Below are positions 1-8,230 of a stretch of DNA of 60,505 bases, piece by piece. The DNA comes from CAIWKO01 sp964469155 (GTDB taxonomy: Bacteria; Bacteroidota; Bacteroidia; Bacteroidales; CAIWKO01). The stretch covers positions 1 to 60,505 of the forward strand of contig CAYXXU010000014.1 of NCBI GenBank assembly GCA_964469155.1, read 5' to 3'. Positions within the stretch are counted from its first letter, which is position 1, and every line of letters begins with the position of its first letter. Position numbers and translations under genes: made by a program. The notes beneath the pieces were generated by a model. The model worked only from the letters and a program-made list of their open reading frames with translations. It was not told the origin of the DNA and made no database searches.

Positions 1-978
1 CCGGCATTGTTGTTTGGCATGTGGAACACCGGCTATCAATACCACCTGTTGCTGGGGCAAGATGCCTCTATCTGGGTCAATTTCTGGTTTGGATTTCAGA
101 AGGTACTCCCTATTATTGCGGTTTCCTACATCTCGGGGTTGGCTGTGGAGTTTATTTTTGCTCAGTTCCGCCATCACGAAGTCAACGAAGGCTTTTTGGT
201 CACAGGTATGCTCATTCCTATGCTGATGCCGGTCACCATTCCGCTGTGGATTGTTGCTGTGGCTACCATCTTTTCGGTGATTTTTGTTAAGGAAGCCTTT
301 GGAGGCACGGGTATGAATATTTTCAACCCTGCTCTGATGACGCGTGCATTCATCTTTTTTGCTTATCCTGCCAAGATCTCTGGCGATCTGGTGTGGTCCT
401 GGGGTGCTGATAAATTGCCTGCCACTGTTGATGGTATCACCGGGGCAACTCCGCTGTCGTATGCTGCCAGTGGTACTTTGGCTAAAATACCATCCCTTTC
501 CGATATGTTTTTTGGTTTTATCCCCGGATCCATTGGCGAAACATCCAAACTGGCCATACTCATAGGTGCTGCATTGCTTATTATAACAGGGGTGGCAAGC
601 TGGCGTATCATGTTTTCCACAATTGCCGGAGGGGTGGTAATGACATTAATTTTTAACCTCATCGGAGCCAATGCCTATATGACCATCGATCCTTTGACAC
701 AGTTGATGATGGGTGGATTTTTATTTGGTGCAGTTTTTATGGCTACCGATCCCGTGACAGGTTCTCAAACGCCCAGCGGAAAATTAGTTTACGGTTTCCT
801 GATAGGGATATTCGCAATAATGATAAGGGTCTTCAACCCCGCCTACCCCGAAGGCATGATGCTGGCCATTTTGCTGATGAACATTTTTGCTCCGACCATC
901 GACCATGTAGTCGTGCGTGCCAACATACGCCGTCGTGCCAAAAGAGCACTCAAATCAAGTATTGTAACTAAAAATTGA
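1..978 (+). CDS. nqrB: Na+-translocating NADH:quinone reductase subunit B, 5' end missing
   Basis: Integral membrane subunit of the Na+-NQR complex. It carries covalently bound FMN and takes part in quinone reduction and Na+ transport. The reading frame is open from base 1 (the frame reads PALLFGMWNTGYQ), so the start lies upstream of the window; about 325 codons are visible, and the family is usually 380-415 residues. The visible part is strongly hydrophobic, with repeated membrane segments. It contains the motif DGITGATPLSYA, which matches the flavinylation motif (S/T-G-A-T) where FMN is attached to Thr. The next gene, nqrC, starts 6 bases after the stop, and nqrD, nqrE and nqrF follow in the usual order, which makes the assignment secure. 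nqrA would be expected just upstream. No alternative identity is plausible. Confidence 0.96.
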   Translation, partial: PALLFGMWNTGYQYHLLLGQDASIWVNFWFGFQKVLPIIAVSYISGLAVEFIFAQFRHHEVNEGFLVTGMLIPMLMPVTIPLWIVAVATIFSVIFVKEAFGGTGMNIFNPALMTRAFIFFAYPAKISGDLVWSWGADKLPATVDGITGATPLSYAASGTLAKIPSLSDMFFGFIPGSIGETSKLAILIGAALLIITGVASWRIMFSTIAGGVVMTLIFNLIGANAYMTIDPLTQLMMGGFLFGAVFMATDPVTGSQTPSGKLVYGFLIGIFAIMIRVFNPAYPEGMMLAILLMNIFAPTIDHVVVRANIRRRAKRALKSSIVTKN

Positions 979-984
979 TAAACC

Positions 985-1683
985 ATGTTCAGTAACCGCT
1001 ATATTTTTATTTATTCGGCCATTATGGTCATCATTGTTGCCGTTGCGCTCACAGTTGTTGCCGTCCAACTAAAACCCGCACAGGTTTACAACGAAAAGGT
1101 TGAGAAAATGCAGAACATGCTTACCTCCGTTAATATCGAATCTACACCAAAAAATGCTGAAGAGCTTTTTAAGAAATACATAACCTCATCTCTCGTGATT
1201 GACAACAAAGGAAACATGAAAGAAGGCATCAACGCATTTGATGTGGATATGCGTTTGGAAAACAAAAAGAAACCTGAAGAAAGGAATCTGCCTTTGTTTA
1301 TCTGTGTAAACGATCAAAACCAAAAGTTCTATATTGTTCCGCTGAGGGGCAAAGGATTGTGGGGACCAATCTGGGGCTACATTGCTTTCAAGGAAGATAT
1401 GAATACCATTGCAGGAACTCAGTTCGGACATAAAGGCGAAACTCCCGGTCTGGGTGCTGAGATCGATACCCGTGAATTTCAGAAGCAATTTCCAAATAAA
1501 ACCATTTTCGACGAAGCCGGGAAGTTTGTTTCGGTGGGTGTGATCAAAGGCGGTGCCCCCGACAGCGATATACATGGGGTGGATGCCATTTCCGGTGGAA
1601 CCATCACCAGCAAAGGTTTGGAAGCCATGCTACACGACTGCCTGACTGAGTATGTGAACTATTTTTCTAAAAACAAAAAGTAA
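985..1683 (+). CDS. nqrC: Na+-NQR subunit C
   Basis: Second covalently flavinylated subunit of Na+-NQR. It has one N-terminal membrane anchor (residues about 7-27, IFIYSAIMVIIVAVALTVV) followed by a periplasmic FMN-binding domain. The family motif D-x-x-S-G-x-T appears near the C-terminus as DAISGGTITSKG, with Thr206 as the predicted FMN attachment site. Here the usual SGAT is SGGT, a conservative variation. The length of 232 residues is close to the family norm (about 230-260). The ATG lies 6 bases after the nqrB stop, so the two are almost certainly co-transcribed. Flavinylation would need an ApbE-type transferase, which is not in this window. Confidence 0.96.
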   Translation: MFSNRYIFIYSAIMVIIVAVALTVVAVQLKPAQVYNEKVEKMQNMLTSVNIESTPKNAEELFKKYITSSLVIDNKGNMKEGINAFDVDMRLENKKKPEERNLPLFICVNDQNQKFYIVPLRGKGLWGPIWGYIAFKEDMNTIAGTQFGHKGETPGLGAEIDTREFQKQFPNKTIFDEAGKFVSVGVIKGGAPDSDIHGVDAISGGTITSKGLEAMLHDCLTEYVNYFSKNKK

Positions 1684-1708
1684 GCGCATCATTTAAAAGA
1701 TACACTGT

Positions 1709-2323
1709 ATGAGTAATTTCAAATTATTAAAAGCACCCTTCAACATGGAGAACCCCATCACCGTTCAGGTGTTGGGTATTTGTTCGGCTCTGGCCGTTAC
1801 GGTGCAAATGAAACCCGCATTGGTAATGGCACTTTCGGTTACAATTGTTACCGCATTTTCCAACCTAATCATCTCAGCACTCCGCAATACAATCCCTTCG
1901 CGCATCCGTATCATTGTTCAACTGGTGGTGATTGCCGCCCTGGTAATCATTGTTGACCAGTTGCTCAAAGCCTATGTATATGATGTCAGCAAGAAGCTTT
2001 CCGTTTTTGTGGGCCTTATCATTACCAACTGTATTCTGATGGGCCGCCTCGAAGCCTTTGCCATGGCCAACAAACCCTGGCCTTCGTTTATCGATGGCAT
2101 AGGAAACGGTATTGGTTACGGCTTGATATTGCTAACCGTTGCCTTTTTCCGCGAATTGCTGGGCTCGGGTAGCCTGTATGGCTTTCAGCTCGTACCCCAG
2201 TCTTTTTATGATTCAGGATACATCGACAACGGTATGATGATTTTACCTCCCATGGCGCTCATCACCATCGGCACCATCATCTGGGTGCAACGTAGTAGAA
2301 ATCGCAAATTAATTGAGAAGTAA
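1709..2323 (+). CDS. nqrD: Na+-NQR subunit D
   Basis: Polytopic membrane subunit of Na+-NQR, 204 residues, the normal size. NqrD and NqrE are homologous inverted-topology partners that hold an iron centre between them and form part of the Na+ pathway. The early segment NPITVQVLGICSALAVT carries the conserved Cys of the first helix expected for the intramembrane iron site. The stretch FVGLIITNCILMGRLEAFA carries the second conserved Cys of NqrD/RnfE-type proteins. The gene lies 25 bases after nqrC, and its stop is one base before the nqrE start, consistent with translational coupling. Confidence 0.95.
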   Translation: MSNFKLLKAPFNMENPITVQVLGICSALAVTVQMKPALVMALSVTIVTAFSNLIISALRNTIPSRIRIIVQLVVIAALVIIVDQLLKAYVYDVSKKLSVFVGLIITNCILMGRLEAFAMANKPWPSFIDGIGNGIGYGLILLTVAFFRELLGSGSLYGFQLVPQSFYDSGYIDNGMMILPPMALITIGTIIWVQRSRNRKLIEK

Positions 2324-2324
2324 T

Positions 2325-2942
2325 ATGGATAATTTATTCAACCTCTTCATTCGTTCGGTATTTATTGATAACATGATCTTCGCATTCTTTCTCGGAATGT
2401 GTTCTTATCTTGCTGTATCAAAAACCGTAAAAACCTCCTTTGGTTTGGGCATTGCCGTAACTTTCGTACTTATCATAACTGCTCCCGTCAACTGGCTGGT
2501 CGATACCTACCTTTTGAAAGAAGGCGCTTTGAGTTGGCTGGGCCCGCAATATGCCGATGTCGATCTCAGTTATCTGAGCTTCCTGGTTTTCATAGCCGTT
2601 ATTGCTGCCATAGTGCAATTGGTGGAAATGGCCGTCGAGAAATTCAGTCCGCCCCTTTACAATGCACTGGGTATTTTCCTGCCCCTTATCGCTGTAAACT
2701 GCGCCATTTTGGGTGTTGCATTGTTTGTTCAGGAAAGGGAGTATACCTCCATTGCCGAAGTAACCGTGTATTCATTTGGCTCCGGAATAGGTTGGTTTCT
2801 GGCTATTGTTGCCCTGGCAGCCATTCGCGAGAAGATAAAATACTCCAACATTCCGGCACCTTTGCGCGGACTTGGCATAGCTTTTATCCTTACCGGTCTG
2901 ATGGCGGTTGGTTTTATGAGTTTTATGGGAATTAAAATTTAG
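2325..2942 (+). CDS. nqrE: Na+-NQR subunit E
   Basis: Polytopic membrane subunit of Na+-NQR, homologous to NqrD and RnfA. I choose the ATG at 2325 (MDNLFNLFIRSVFIDNMI), one base after the nqrD stop; an upstream TTG in the same frame would overlap nqrD and adds nothing family-like. This gives 205 residues, the usual size (about 200). The conserved motifs NMIFAFFLGMCSYLAVS and ALGIFLPLIAVNCAILG each carry the Cys expected for the shared iron centre with NqrD. It sits in the tight nqrBCDEF order. Confidence 0.95.
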   Translation: MDNLFNLFIRSVFIDNMIFAFFLGMCSYLAVSKTVKTSFGLGIAVTFVLIITAPVNWLVDTYLLKEGALSWLGPQYADVDLSYLSFLVFIAVIAAIVQLVEMAVEKFSPPLYNALGIFLPLIAVNCAILGVALFVQEREYTSIAEVTVYSFGSGIGWFLAIVALAAIREKIKYSNIPAPLRGLGIAFILTGLMAVGFMSFMGIKI

Positions 2943-2967
2943 TTTCATTGTTTAACAACATTATAAT

Positions 2968-4227
2968 ATGGTTTTATTAAGCAGTAGTTTGGGATTGTTA
3001 TTGTTTCTGGGGGTATTAATTTTTCTGCTGATAATTGTTTTATTGGTAGGAATGCTTTTGTTAGCCAAAGCCAAGCTTTCCCCTTCGGGACCTGTAACTA
3101 TCACGATCAATGGCGAACGGCAAATGCAGGTGGGCTCAGGTTCAACACTTTTAACGACTTTGTCTAACGAAAAATTGTTTCTGCCCTCGGCTTGTGGAGG
3201 TGGCGGTACGTGTGGCATGTGTCGTTGCCAGGTGATTTCAGGAGCCGGAGATATTCTTCCGACCGAAGTAGGATTTTTTTCACGCAAACAGGTTCAGGAA
3301 AAATGGCGTTTGGGCTGCCAGGTGAAGGTACGCGAAAATATGGATATTCTTGTTCCCAAAGAGATCTTCGGGATCAAAAAATGGGAGTGTGAAGTGGTTT
3401 CCAATCACAATGTGGCTACGTATATCAAGGAATTTAAGGTAAAATTGCCCGAAGGCGAAACCCTCGATTTCGAATCGGGAGGCTACATTCAGATCGATGT
3501 GCCTAAATGTGAGGTCGATTATAAAACCATTGAAGTTGAAGACGAATACAAACAGGACTGGGTCGAATCGAAGATGTTTGACCTGAAGATGAAAAACCCC
3601 GAACCTATCTACCGTGCCTATTCAATGGCCAATCATCCTGCCGAAGGCAACATCATTATGTTGAATATCCGCATAGCCACACCGCCCTGGGATCGCGTGA
3701 AAAAGACTTTTATGAATGTCAACCCGGGCATCTGTTCTTCTTACATCTTTGCACGCAAACCCGGAGATAAGGTGATGATATCAGGGCCTTACGGCGAATT
3801 CCACATAAAACACACCAATAAAGAAATGATCTACATTGGCGGAGGAGCCGGAATGGCGCCTTTGCGTTCGCATATCTTCCATTTGTTCCATACCGAAAAA
3901 ACCACCCGTAAGGTCAGCTATTGGTATGGGGCGCGGTCGATGCGCGAAGTGTTTTACGAAGAGGAATTCCGTGCCATTGAAAAGGAATTTCCCAATTTTA
4001 CCTTCAATCTGGCCTTGTCAGAGCCTTTGCCCGAAGATAACTGGACAGGCTACACAGGCTTTATCCATCAGGTGGTGTTAGACAAATATCTCAACACCCA
4101 TCCCGAACCCGACGAGATTGAATTTTACCTCTGCGGGCCGCCTATGATGAACGATGCTGTATTTAAAATGCTGGACCAACTAGGCGTTCCGCCCGAAAAT
4201 ATTGCCTTCGACGATTTCGGCGGATAA
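2968..4227 (+). CDS. nqrF: Na+-NQR subunit F, NADH-oxidising ferredoxin reductase subunit
   Basis: Electron-entry subunit of Na+-NQR: oxidises NADH and passes electrons through FAD and a 2Fe-2S cluster. It is 419 residues, the usual length. Order of parts: one N-terminal membrane helix (about 5-28); a plant-type 2Fe-2S ferredoxin domain with the Cys cluster SACGGGGTCGMCRC and a fourth Cys in RLGCQVKV; an FAD-binding domain with RAYSMAN; and an NAD-binding domain with GGGAGMAPLRSH and a C-terminal CGPPMMNDAV segment. It is the last gene of the operon. Directly after the stop comes a repeat-rich region with no clear Rho-independent terminator. Confidence 0.96.
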   Translation: MVLLSSSLGLLLFLGVLIFLLIIVLLVGMLLLAKAKLSPSGPVTITINGERQMQVGSGSTLLTTLSNEKLFLPSACGGGGTCGMCRCQVISGAGDILPTEVGFFSRKQVQEKWRLGCQVKVRENMDILVPKEIFGIKKWECEVVSNHNVATYIKEFKVKLPEGETLDFESGGYIQIDVPKCEVDYKTIEVEDEYKQDWVESKMFDLKMKNPEPIYRAYSMANHPAEGNIIMLNIRIATPPWDRVKKTFMNVNPGICSSYIFARKPGDKVMISGPYGEFHIKHTNKEMIYIGGGAGMAPLRSHIFHLFHTEKTTRKVSYWYGARSMREVFYEEEFRAIEKEFPNFTFNLALSEPLPEDNWTGYTGFIHQVVLDKYLNTHPEPDEIEFYLCGPPMMNDAVFKMLDQLGVPPENIAFDDFGG

Positions 4228-4402
4228 ACTCCAAACTCCTTTTTCTATGTGGTCTTAGTTTTCTTTTTCTTCTAACTCCGAATTCCGAACTCCAAACTCC
4301 AAACTCCTTTTTCTATGTGGTCTTAGTTTACTTTTTCTTCTAACTCCGAATTCCGAACTCCGAACTCCGAACTCCAAACTCCAAACTCCAAACTCCAAAC
4401 TC
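4227..4402. repeat. 68-bp direct repeat plus heptamer tract (AACTCCA/AACTCCG)
   Basis: Directly after the nqrF stop, a block of about 68 bases containing CTATGTGGTCTTAGTTT occurs twice with exactly 68-base spacing (landmark at 4245 and 4313). It is followed by a run of 7-base units, CCAAACT or CCGAACT, to about 4401. A short piece of the same heptamer tract recurs at 13146-13171, in another intergenic gap. The repeats are non-coding; the 60-codon minus-strand frame across them simply translates the heptamers. Confidence 0.85.
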
Positions 4403-4613
4403 ATCCCTCTTGATGATGTTGGTTGTAATTTTTGCATTGACTGTGTGCCTCAGGGGTTGAGGAGTCGCATTCGCACGAGCGCGTTTCGCCGCTGCCGGCA
4501 TCAACCGAACTGCAACTTTTGCGAAACTTGCCGCCTTTTACCAATAATATCCTGACCGCCATTCCCAAAATGGCAATGCCGAGAATTAATATGGCAGGTA
4601 ATATGAGTTTCAT
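4401..4613 (-). CDS. Small Cys-rich single-pass membrane protein, NqrM-like
   Basis: A 70-residue protein starting MKLILPAILILGIAILG, with one N-terminal membrane helix and then a short soluble tail. The tail contains four clustered Cys residues: KSCSSVD, then RSCECDSS, then SQCKN. This architecture (one TM, Gly-rich turn, C...C-x-C...C) resembles NqrM (DUF539), the small protein needed to deliver iron during Na+-NQR maturation, and the position beside nqrF fits that role. I chose the ATG at 4613 because the preceding in-frame sequence is low-complexity and a good Bacteroidota -7 element (TATCTTTG) lies only about 10 bases upstream. It runs convergently toward nqrF, so it is a separate transcript. 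The function rests on context and architecture, not on a full alignment. Confidence 0.6.
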   Translation of the reverse strand: MKLILPAILILGIAILGMAVRILLVKGGKFRKSCSSVDAGSGETRSCECDSSTPEAHSQCKNYNQHHQEG

Positions 4614-4622
4614 TTGATGGTG

Positions 4623-4630
4623 CAAAGATA
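4623..4630 (-). promoter_or_regulatory. -7 element TATCTTTG upstream of the NqrM-like gene
   Basis: Reads TATCTTTG on the minus strand, matching the Bacteroidota -7 consensus TAnnTTTG. It lies about 10 bases before the ATG at 4613, so the transcript would have a very short leader. I see no convincing TTTG box at the expected spacing upstream. Confidence 0.45.
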
Positions 4631-5136
4631 CGAAAAATATTGGAGGTGGGGAAGGGGAAAGAGTTTGAAGACGGAAAACGGGAGAGGGAAGTCTCCAGTC
4701 GGCAAAAGCCAATCGGAAGGAGATAGTTGGTTGGGGGCGCCCCCTCCTACGTCGGGCCGGGCTGTCCGCTACAAGTCCTCGTTCCGCTACGCTCCTCTGT
4801 GGGCTTTCCGCTACCATCCCTGGCGCGGGGGCAAACAGCCGTCCTCTCCATCATCGGCACATCGCCCATCAATCTTCCAACCCCTTTCATTAGCAACGCC
4901 ATGGAGGCAGAGCGTAGTCGAAGCCTATGGCGTTGACCAACACAATCAAATTATTCGGCTTTAGCCGAAACTAAAAACATTTGGGTTAAAACCCACAACA
5001 TCGGGTGGTCTTCAATGCACGACATAAATGTCGTGCCTAATCAAAAATTCATTTCTTAGCCCCAGCGGTTTATCCCGTATCCGCCTTTCGGCGGATCGGG
5101 AGGCGGCATATTGGTAGCCACGGGCATTGTCATACT
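4631..5136. other. Gene-free region with GC-rich block and small palindromes
   Basis: No credible gene. About 4731-4835 is a GC-rich block in which TCCGCTAC recurs three times, unlike the AT-rich intergenic sequence elsewhere; it looks like a dispersed intergenic element. Three small hairpins follow: TTCGGCTTTAGCCGAA (4954-4969), TGGGTTAAAACCCA (4982-4995), and the near-perfect palindrome GCACGACATAAATGTCGTGC (5017-5036). A further imperfect hairpin (ATCCGCC/GGCGGAT) lies at about 5078-5100. These resemble REP-type intergenic repeats, but I saw no RAYT transposase in the window. Confidence 0.5.
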
Positions 5137-5376
5137 CAAAGTGTAATCTCCCAACCGCAAAGTGTAAATTCTCGTACGCAAAATGTCAACTCCCATCCGC
5201 AAAGTGTCAACTGCCATACGCAAAGTGTCAGCTCCCATACGCAAAGTGTCAGCTCCCACCCGTAAAGTGTCATTTCTCATGCGCAATGTGTAATCTCCCA
5301 TACGCAAAGTGTAATCTCCCATACGCAAAGTGTCAGCTCCCGTACGCAAAGTGTAACCTACCGTACGCAAAGTGAA
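5137..5376. repeat. 21-bp tandem repeat array A, 12 units
   Basis: The landmark CAAAGTGT or a close variant recurs at 5137, 5158, 5179, 5200, 5221, 5242, 5263, 5284, 5305, 5326, 5347 and 5368, always exactly 21 bases apart. The consensus unit is close to CGCAAAGTGTCAGCTCCCATA. The units differ by point changes but never by length. Because 21 is a multiple of 3, several frames stay open on both strands and encode 7-residue repeats; I regard these as a by-product. The array lies between the convergent ends of the nqr region and topoisomerase IV. It shares its period and CGCAAA core with array B at 16.8 kb. Confidence 0.9.
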
Positions 5377-5562
5377 GAAAATCAAACGAATAATGTTTTT
5401 TTCGCTTTCTCTTAAAATAATTTCGCCCCTCTGGGGCTAAAAAAATAATTCTCAGTGTAACTTCGTGTTCTTAGTGTCTCCGTGGTTTTCTTCCGTCTTC
5501 AAACCATTCAACAATAAAACAATGTAACAATTGCATCATTGTGTAATTGTATAATTGTATAA

Positions 5563-7407
5563 TTAAGCTATTGCTAAGTCCTCTTCCACCTTCAAATTCG
5601 CAATAATAAACTCCTGCCTGTCGGGTGTATTCTTCCCCATATAGAACGAAAGCAGGTCGCTCACCGGCGAATCCTTGGTCAGCATCACGGGTTCCAGGCG
5701 AATATTGGGGCCAATAAAATGCCTGAACTCATCGGGCGATATCTCGCCCAGCCCTTTAAATCGGGTTATTTCGGGGGCCGGCGACAACTCATTAATGGCA
5801 TTCACCCTTTCCTCATCCGAATAACAATAAATGGTTTTTTTCTTATTCCTCACCCTGAACAAAGGCGTCTGCAAAATGTACAAATGTCCCGTACGTATCA
5901 CCTCAGGGTAAAACTGCAAAAAGAACGTCAGCAGCAGCAGCCTGATGTGCATACCGTCCACATCGGCATCTGTAGCTACGACTATATTATTATAACGAAG
6001 GTTTTCCACCCCGTCTTCAATATTCAGCGACGACTGCAGCAGGTTGAACTCCTCGTTCTCATAACAGATCTTCTTCGACAGACCGTAACAGTTCAAAGGT
6101 TTCCCTTTCAGACTGAACACTGCCTGCGTGCCCACATCCCTCGATTTGGTGATAGAACCGCTGGCCGAATCTCCCTCGGTAATAAACAGCGTAGTGTCAT
6201 AGCGGCGGTCGTCTGTGCTGTTATAATGAATGCGGCAATCGCGAAGCTTCTTGTTGTGAAGGCTCACTTTCTTGATGCTGTCTTTCGCCAGCTTTTTGAT
6301 ATTCGCCAGGTCTTTACGGTCTTTTTCCGATTGCAGAATCTTCCTCAGCAGCGCTTCCGCCGTATCGGGGTTCATGTGCAGATAATCGTCCAGGTGTTTC
6401 TTGATGATATCAAAAATATAATTCCTCACCGTAGGGCCGTTTGGAAACATCACCGACGAGCCCAGTTTGGTTTTGGTCTGCGATTCGAACACAGGCTCCT
6501 GGATCTTCACGCTAATGGCCGCCACTATCGATTCCCTGATATCCGAAGGCTCAAAATCTTTCTTGTAAAATTCGCGTATCGTTTTCACTATCGCCTCGCG
6601 GAAAGCCGCCTGATGCGTACCTCCCTGGGTGGTATGTTGTCCGTTCACAAAAGAGTAATACTCCTCATTATATTTCGAAGTGCTGTGCGTAATCGCGCAT
6701 TCAAAACCGTTTTCCTTAATATGGATAATAGGGTAAAGGATGGGGCTGTCGATATAATTGTTCAACAGGTCCAGCAATCCGTTCTTGGCAACAAACTTCT
6801 GACCGTTATACAAAATCGTCAATCCGTTGTTCAGGAAAGCATAGTTCCACAGCATCTTTTCCACATATTCGGTGATGAAATGGAAATTCCCGAAAATCTT
6901 TTCGTCGGGCATAAACTTCACTATGGTACCGTTATTCAGTTCGCTCGCGGTTATCTTCGAATCTTCCACCAGGTTGCCGCAGGTAAACTCTGCCGTTTTA
7001 ATCTTGCCTTCCCTCACCGAATGTATCTTGAAATAAGACGAAAGCGCGTTTACGGCCTTGGTTCCAACCCCGTTCAGTCCCACCGAATGCGTAAACACCT
7101 TCGAATCGTATTTGGCACCCGTATTGATCTTAGAAACGCAGTCCACCACCTTATTCAGCGGAATGCCGCGTCCGTAATCGCGCACCGTCACTTTTTGTTC
7201 CTTTATGGTCACCTCGATGGTTCTGCCGTTGCCCATCACAAACTCATCAATAGAATTGTCGATGGTTTCTTTCAGCAGCACATAGATCCCGTCGTCTGGC
7301 GAGGTTCCGTCACCCAGTTTGCCGATGTACATCCCCGGGCGCAAACGTATGTGTTCGTTCCACTCCAGCGATTTTATCGACTCTTCACTATAAACCTCTG
7401 CTGACAT
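5563..7407 (-). CDS. parE: DNA topoisomerase IV subunit B (ParE/GyrB family)
   Basis: ATPase subunit of a type IIA topoisomerase that decatenates and relaxes chromosomal DNA. It is 614 residues, typical of Bacteroidota ParE. From N to C: GHKL ATPase domain starting LEWNEHIRLRPGMYIG, with KETIDNSIDEF (ATP-binding Glu/Asn) and GLNGVGTKAVNAL; transducer domain; TOPRIM domain with EGDSASG and DADVDG; and the C-terminal RFKGLGE segment. The start at 7407 (MSAEVYSEE) is chosen because a TACATTTG promoter element lies just upstream; a longer in-frame extension would overlap the divergent YigZ gene and has no family similarity. The partner subunit, usually adjacent in Bacteroidota, is not in the window: downstream is array A. 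GyrB is less likely given the size. Confidence 0.9.
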   Translation of the reverse strand: MSAEVYSEESIKSLEWNEHIRLRPGMYIGKLGDGTSPDDGIYVLLKETIDNSIDEFVMGNGRTIEVTIKEQKVTVRDYGRGIPLNKVVDCVSKINTGAKYDSKVFTHSVGLNGVGTKAVNALSSYFKIHSVREGKIKTAEFTCGNLVEDSKITASELNNGTIVKFMPDEKIFGNFHFITEYVEKMLWNYAFLNNGLTILYNGQKFVAKNGLLDLLNNYIDSPILYPIIHIKENGFECAITHSTSKYNEEYYSFVNGQHTTQGGTHQAAFREAIVKTIREFYKKDFEPSDIRESIVAAISVKIQEPVFESQTKTKLGSSVMFPNGPTVRNYIFDIIKKHLDDYLHMNPDTAEALLRKILQSEKDRKDLANIKKLAKDSIKKVSLHNKKLRDCRIHYNSTDDRRYDTTLFITEGDSASGSITKSRDVGTQAVFSLKGKPLNCYGLSKKICYENEEFNLLQSSLNIEDGVENLRYNNIVVATDADVDGMHIRLLLLTFFLQFYPEVIRTGHLYILQTPLFRVRNKKKTIYCYSDEERVNAINELSPAPEITRFKGLGEISPDEFRHFIGPNIRLEPVMLTKDSPVSDLLSFYMGKNTPDRQEFIIANLKVEEDLAIA

Positions 7408-7421
7408 AAAAAATATTTCTG

Positions 7422-7429
7422 CAAATGTA
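7422..7429 (-). promoter_or_regulatory. -7 element TACATTTG for topoisomerase IV subunit B
   Basis: Minus-strand TACATTTG matches the TAnnTTTG consensus and lies 14 bases upstream of the chosen ATG at 7407. It supports the short start. No TTTG box is seen at the best spacing. Confidence 0.5.
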
Positions 7430-7557
7430 CGTTTACCGCTGCAAATAGCCCATGTAAAACCCAAATTTTTATGAACAAAAAATTCAACACACTGCTTTTC
7501 CAGAAATTTCCTAGAATCATAATTCTGAAATCTTACTTCCGAATTCTGACTTTTTCC

Positions 7558-7565
7558 TACATTTG
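7558..7565 (+). promoter_or_regulatory. -7 element TACATTTG for the YigZ-family gene
   Basis: Plus-strand TACATTTG lies 7 bases before the ATG at 7573. Together with the minus-strand element at 7422-7429 it forms a divergent promoter pair. It also argues against the upstream in-frame start at 7471. Confidence 0.5.
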
Positions 7566-7572
7566 CTCTGCC

Positions 7573-8187
7573 ATGCTCTTCTCCGATACATACCTCACCA
7601 TCCAAACCACTTCCGAAGCCATCTTCCGCGATCGTGCCAGCAAATTCATTGGCATTGCCGTTCCTGTAACCACCGAAGCCGAAATGAAACAGGCCCTGGA
7701 AGTCGTACGCAAGAAATACTTCGATGCCACCCATCATTGTTATGCCTTTCGACTGGGACCTGATAAAACCATGTATCGCAGCAACGACGACGGCGAGCCT
7801 TCTGGCACAGCCGGACGTCCCATATTGGGGCAGATACAGTCGAAAGATCTTACCAATTTGCTAGTAGTGGTGGTTCGCTACTACGGAGGCACCAAACTTG
7901 GCGTTCCCGGTTTGATCAATGCTTATAAAACTGCTGCCAAAGAGGCTCTGGATGCAGCTAATATTATAGAGAAGACGGTACAGGATATATACGAAGTTAG
8001 TTTCAGGTACAAGCAAATGAACGATGTGATGCGTATTCTGAAAGACGAACACCTCACCCAATTATCCCACCAGTTCGACAGCGATTGCGTGATAAAATTT
8101 TCGGTTCGTAAGCAGCATTCCCCCCGCATTGCCGATTTACTGTCCAAACTAAAAGACGTTACTGTTAATTTTATCACCACTGTCTGA
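7573..8187 (+). CDS. YigZ/IMPACT family protein (UPF0029)
   Basis: A 204-residue protein of the YigZ/IMPACT family, two-domain proteins of still loosely defined role that are thought to bind nucleic acid or regulate translation. The N-terminal domain holds the family signature: RASKFIGIAVPV, then THHCYAFRLG, DDGEPSGTAGRPIL and VVVVRYYGGTKLGVPGLI. The C-terminal half is the smaller ferredoxin-like domain. Start at 7573 (MLFSDTYLTIQ): the 34 codons upstream in the same frame are not family-like and contain the promoter element. It stands alone, divergent from topoisomerase IV, with a cupin gene 43 bases downstream. Confidence 0.88.
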   Translation: MLFSDTYLTIQTTSEAIFRDRASKFIGIAVPVTTEAEMKQALEVVRKKYFDATHHCYAFRLGPDKTMYRSNDDGEPSGTAGRPILGQIQSKDLTNLLVVVVRYYGGTKLGVPGLINAYKTAAKEALDAANIIEKTVQDIYEVSFRYKQMNDVMRILKDEHLTQLSHQFDSDCVIKFSVRKQHSPRIADLLSKLKDVTVNFITTV

Positions 8188-8205
8188 TAATCCATCGGAA
8201 AAATG

Positions 8206-8213
8206 TATCTTTG
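8206..8213 (+). promoter_or_regulatory. -7 element TATCTTTG for the cupin gene
   Basis: TATCTTTG matches TAnnTTTG and lies 17 bases upstream of the ATG at 8231, in the short gap after the YigZ gene. Confidence 0.45.
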
Positions 8214-8230
8214 ATGTAAAATATACCAAT

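Noticed and set aside
2313..2324. TTG start for nqrE, 4 codons upstream
   Set aside because: Overlaps nqrD; the ATG at 2325 matches the family N-terminus.
4255..4437. Minus-strand open frame of 60 codons with LEFGV repeats
   Set aside because: It simply translates the AACTCC heptamers and 68-bp repeat; no start context or family similarity.
5056..5385. Open frames on both strands across array A (for example TLRMGAD repeats)
   Set aside because: 21-bp units keep frames open by arithmetic; both strands are open equally, with no ribosome site.
5719..7404. A 561-codon plus-strand frame
   Set aside because: Antisense shadow of the topoisomerase IV gene, whose motifs are unmistakable.
7408..7737. 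N-terminal extension of topoisomerase IV subunit B by 110 codons
   Set aside because: It would overlap the divergent YigZ gene and both promoter elements and has no similarity to the family.
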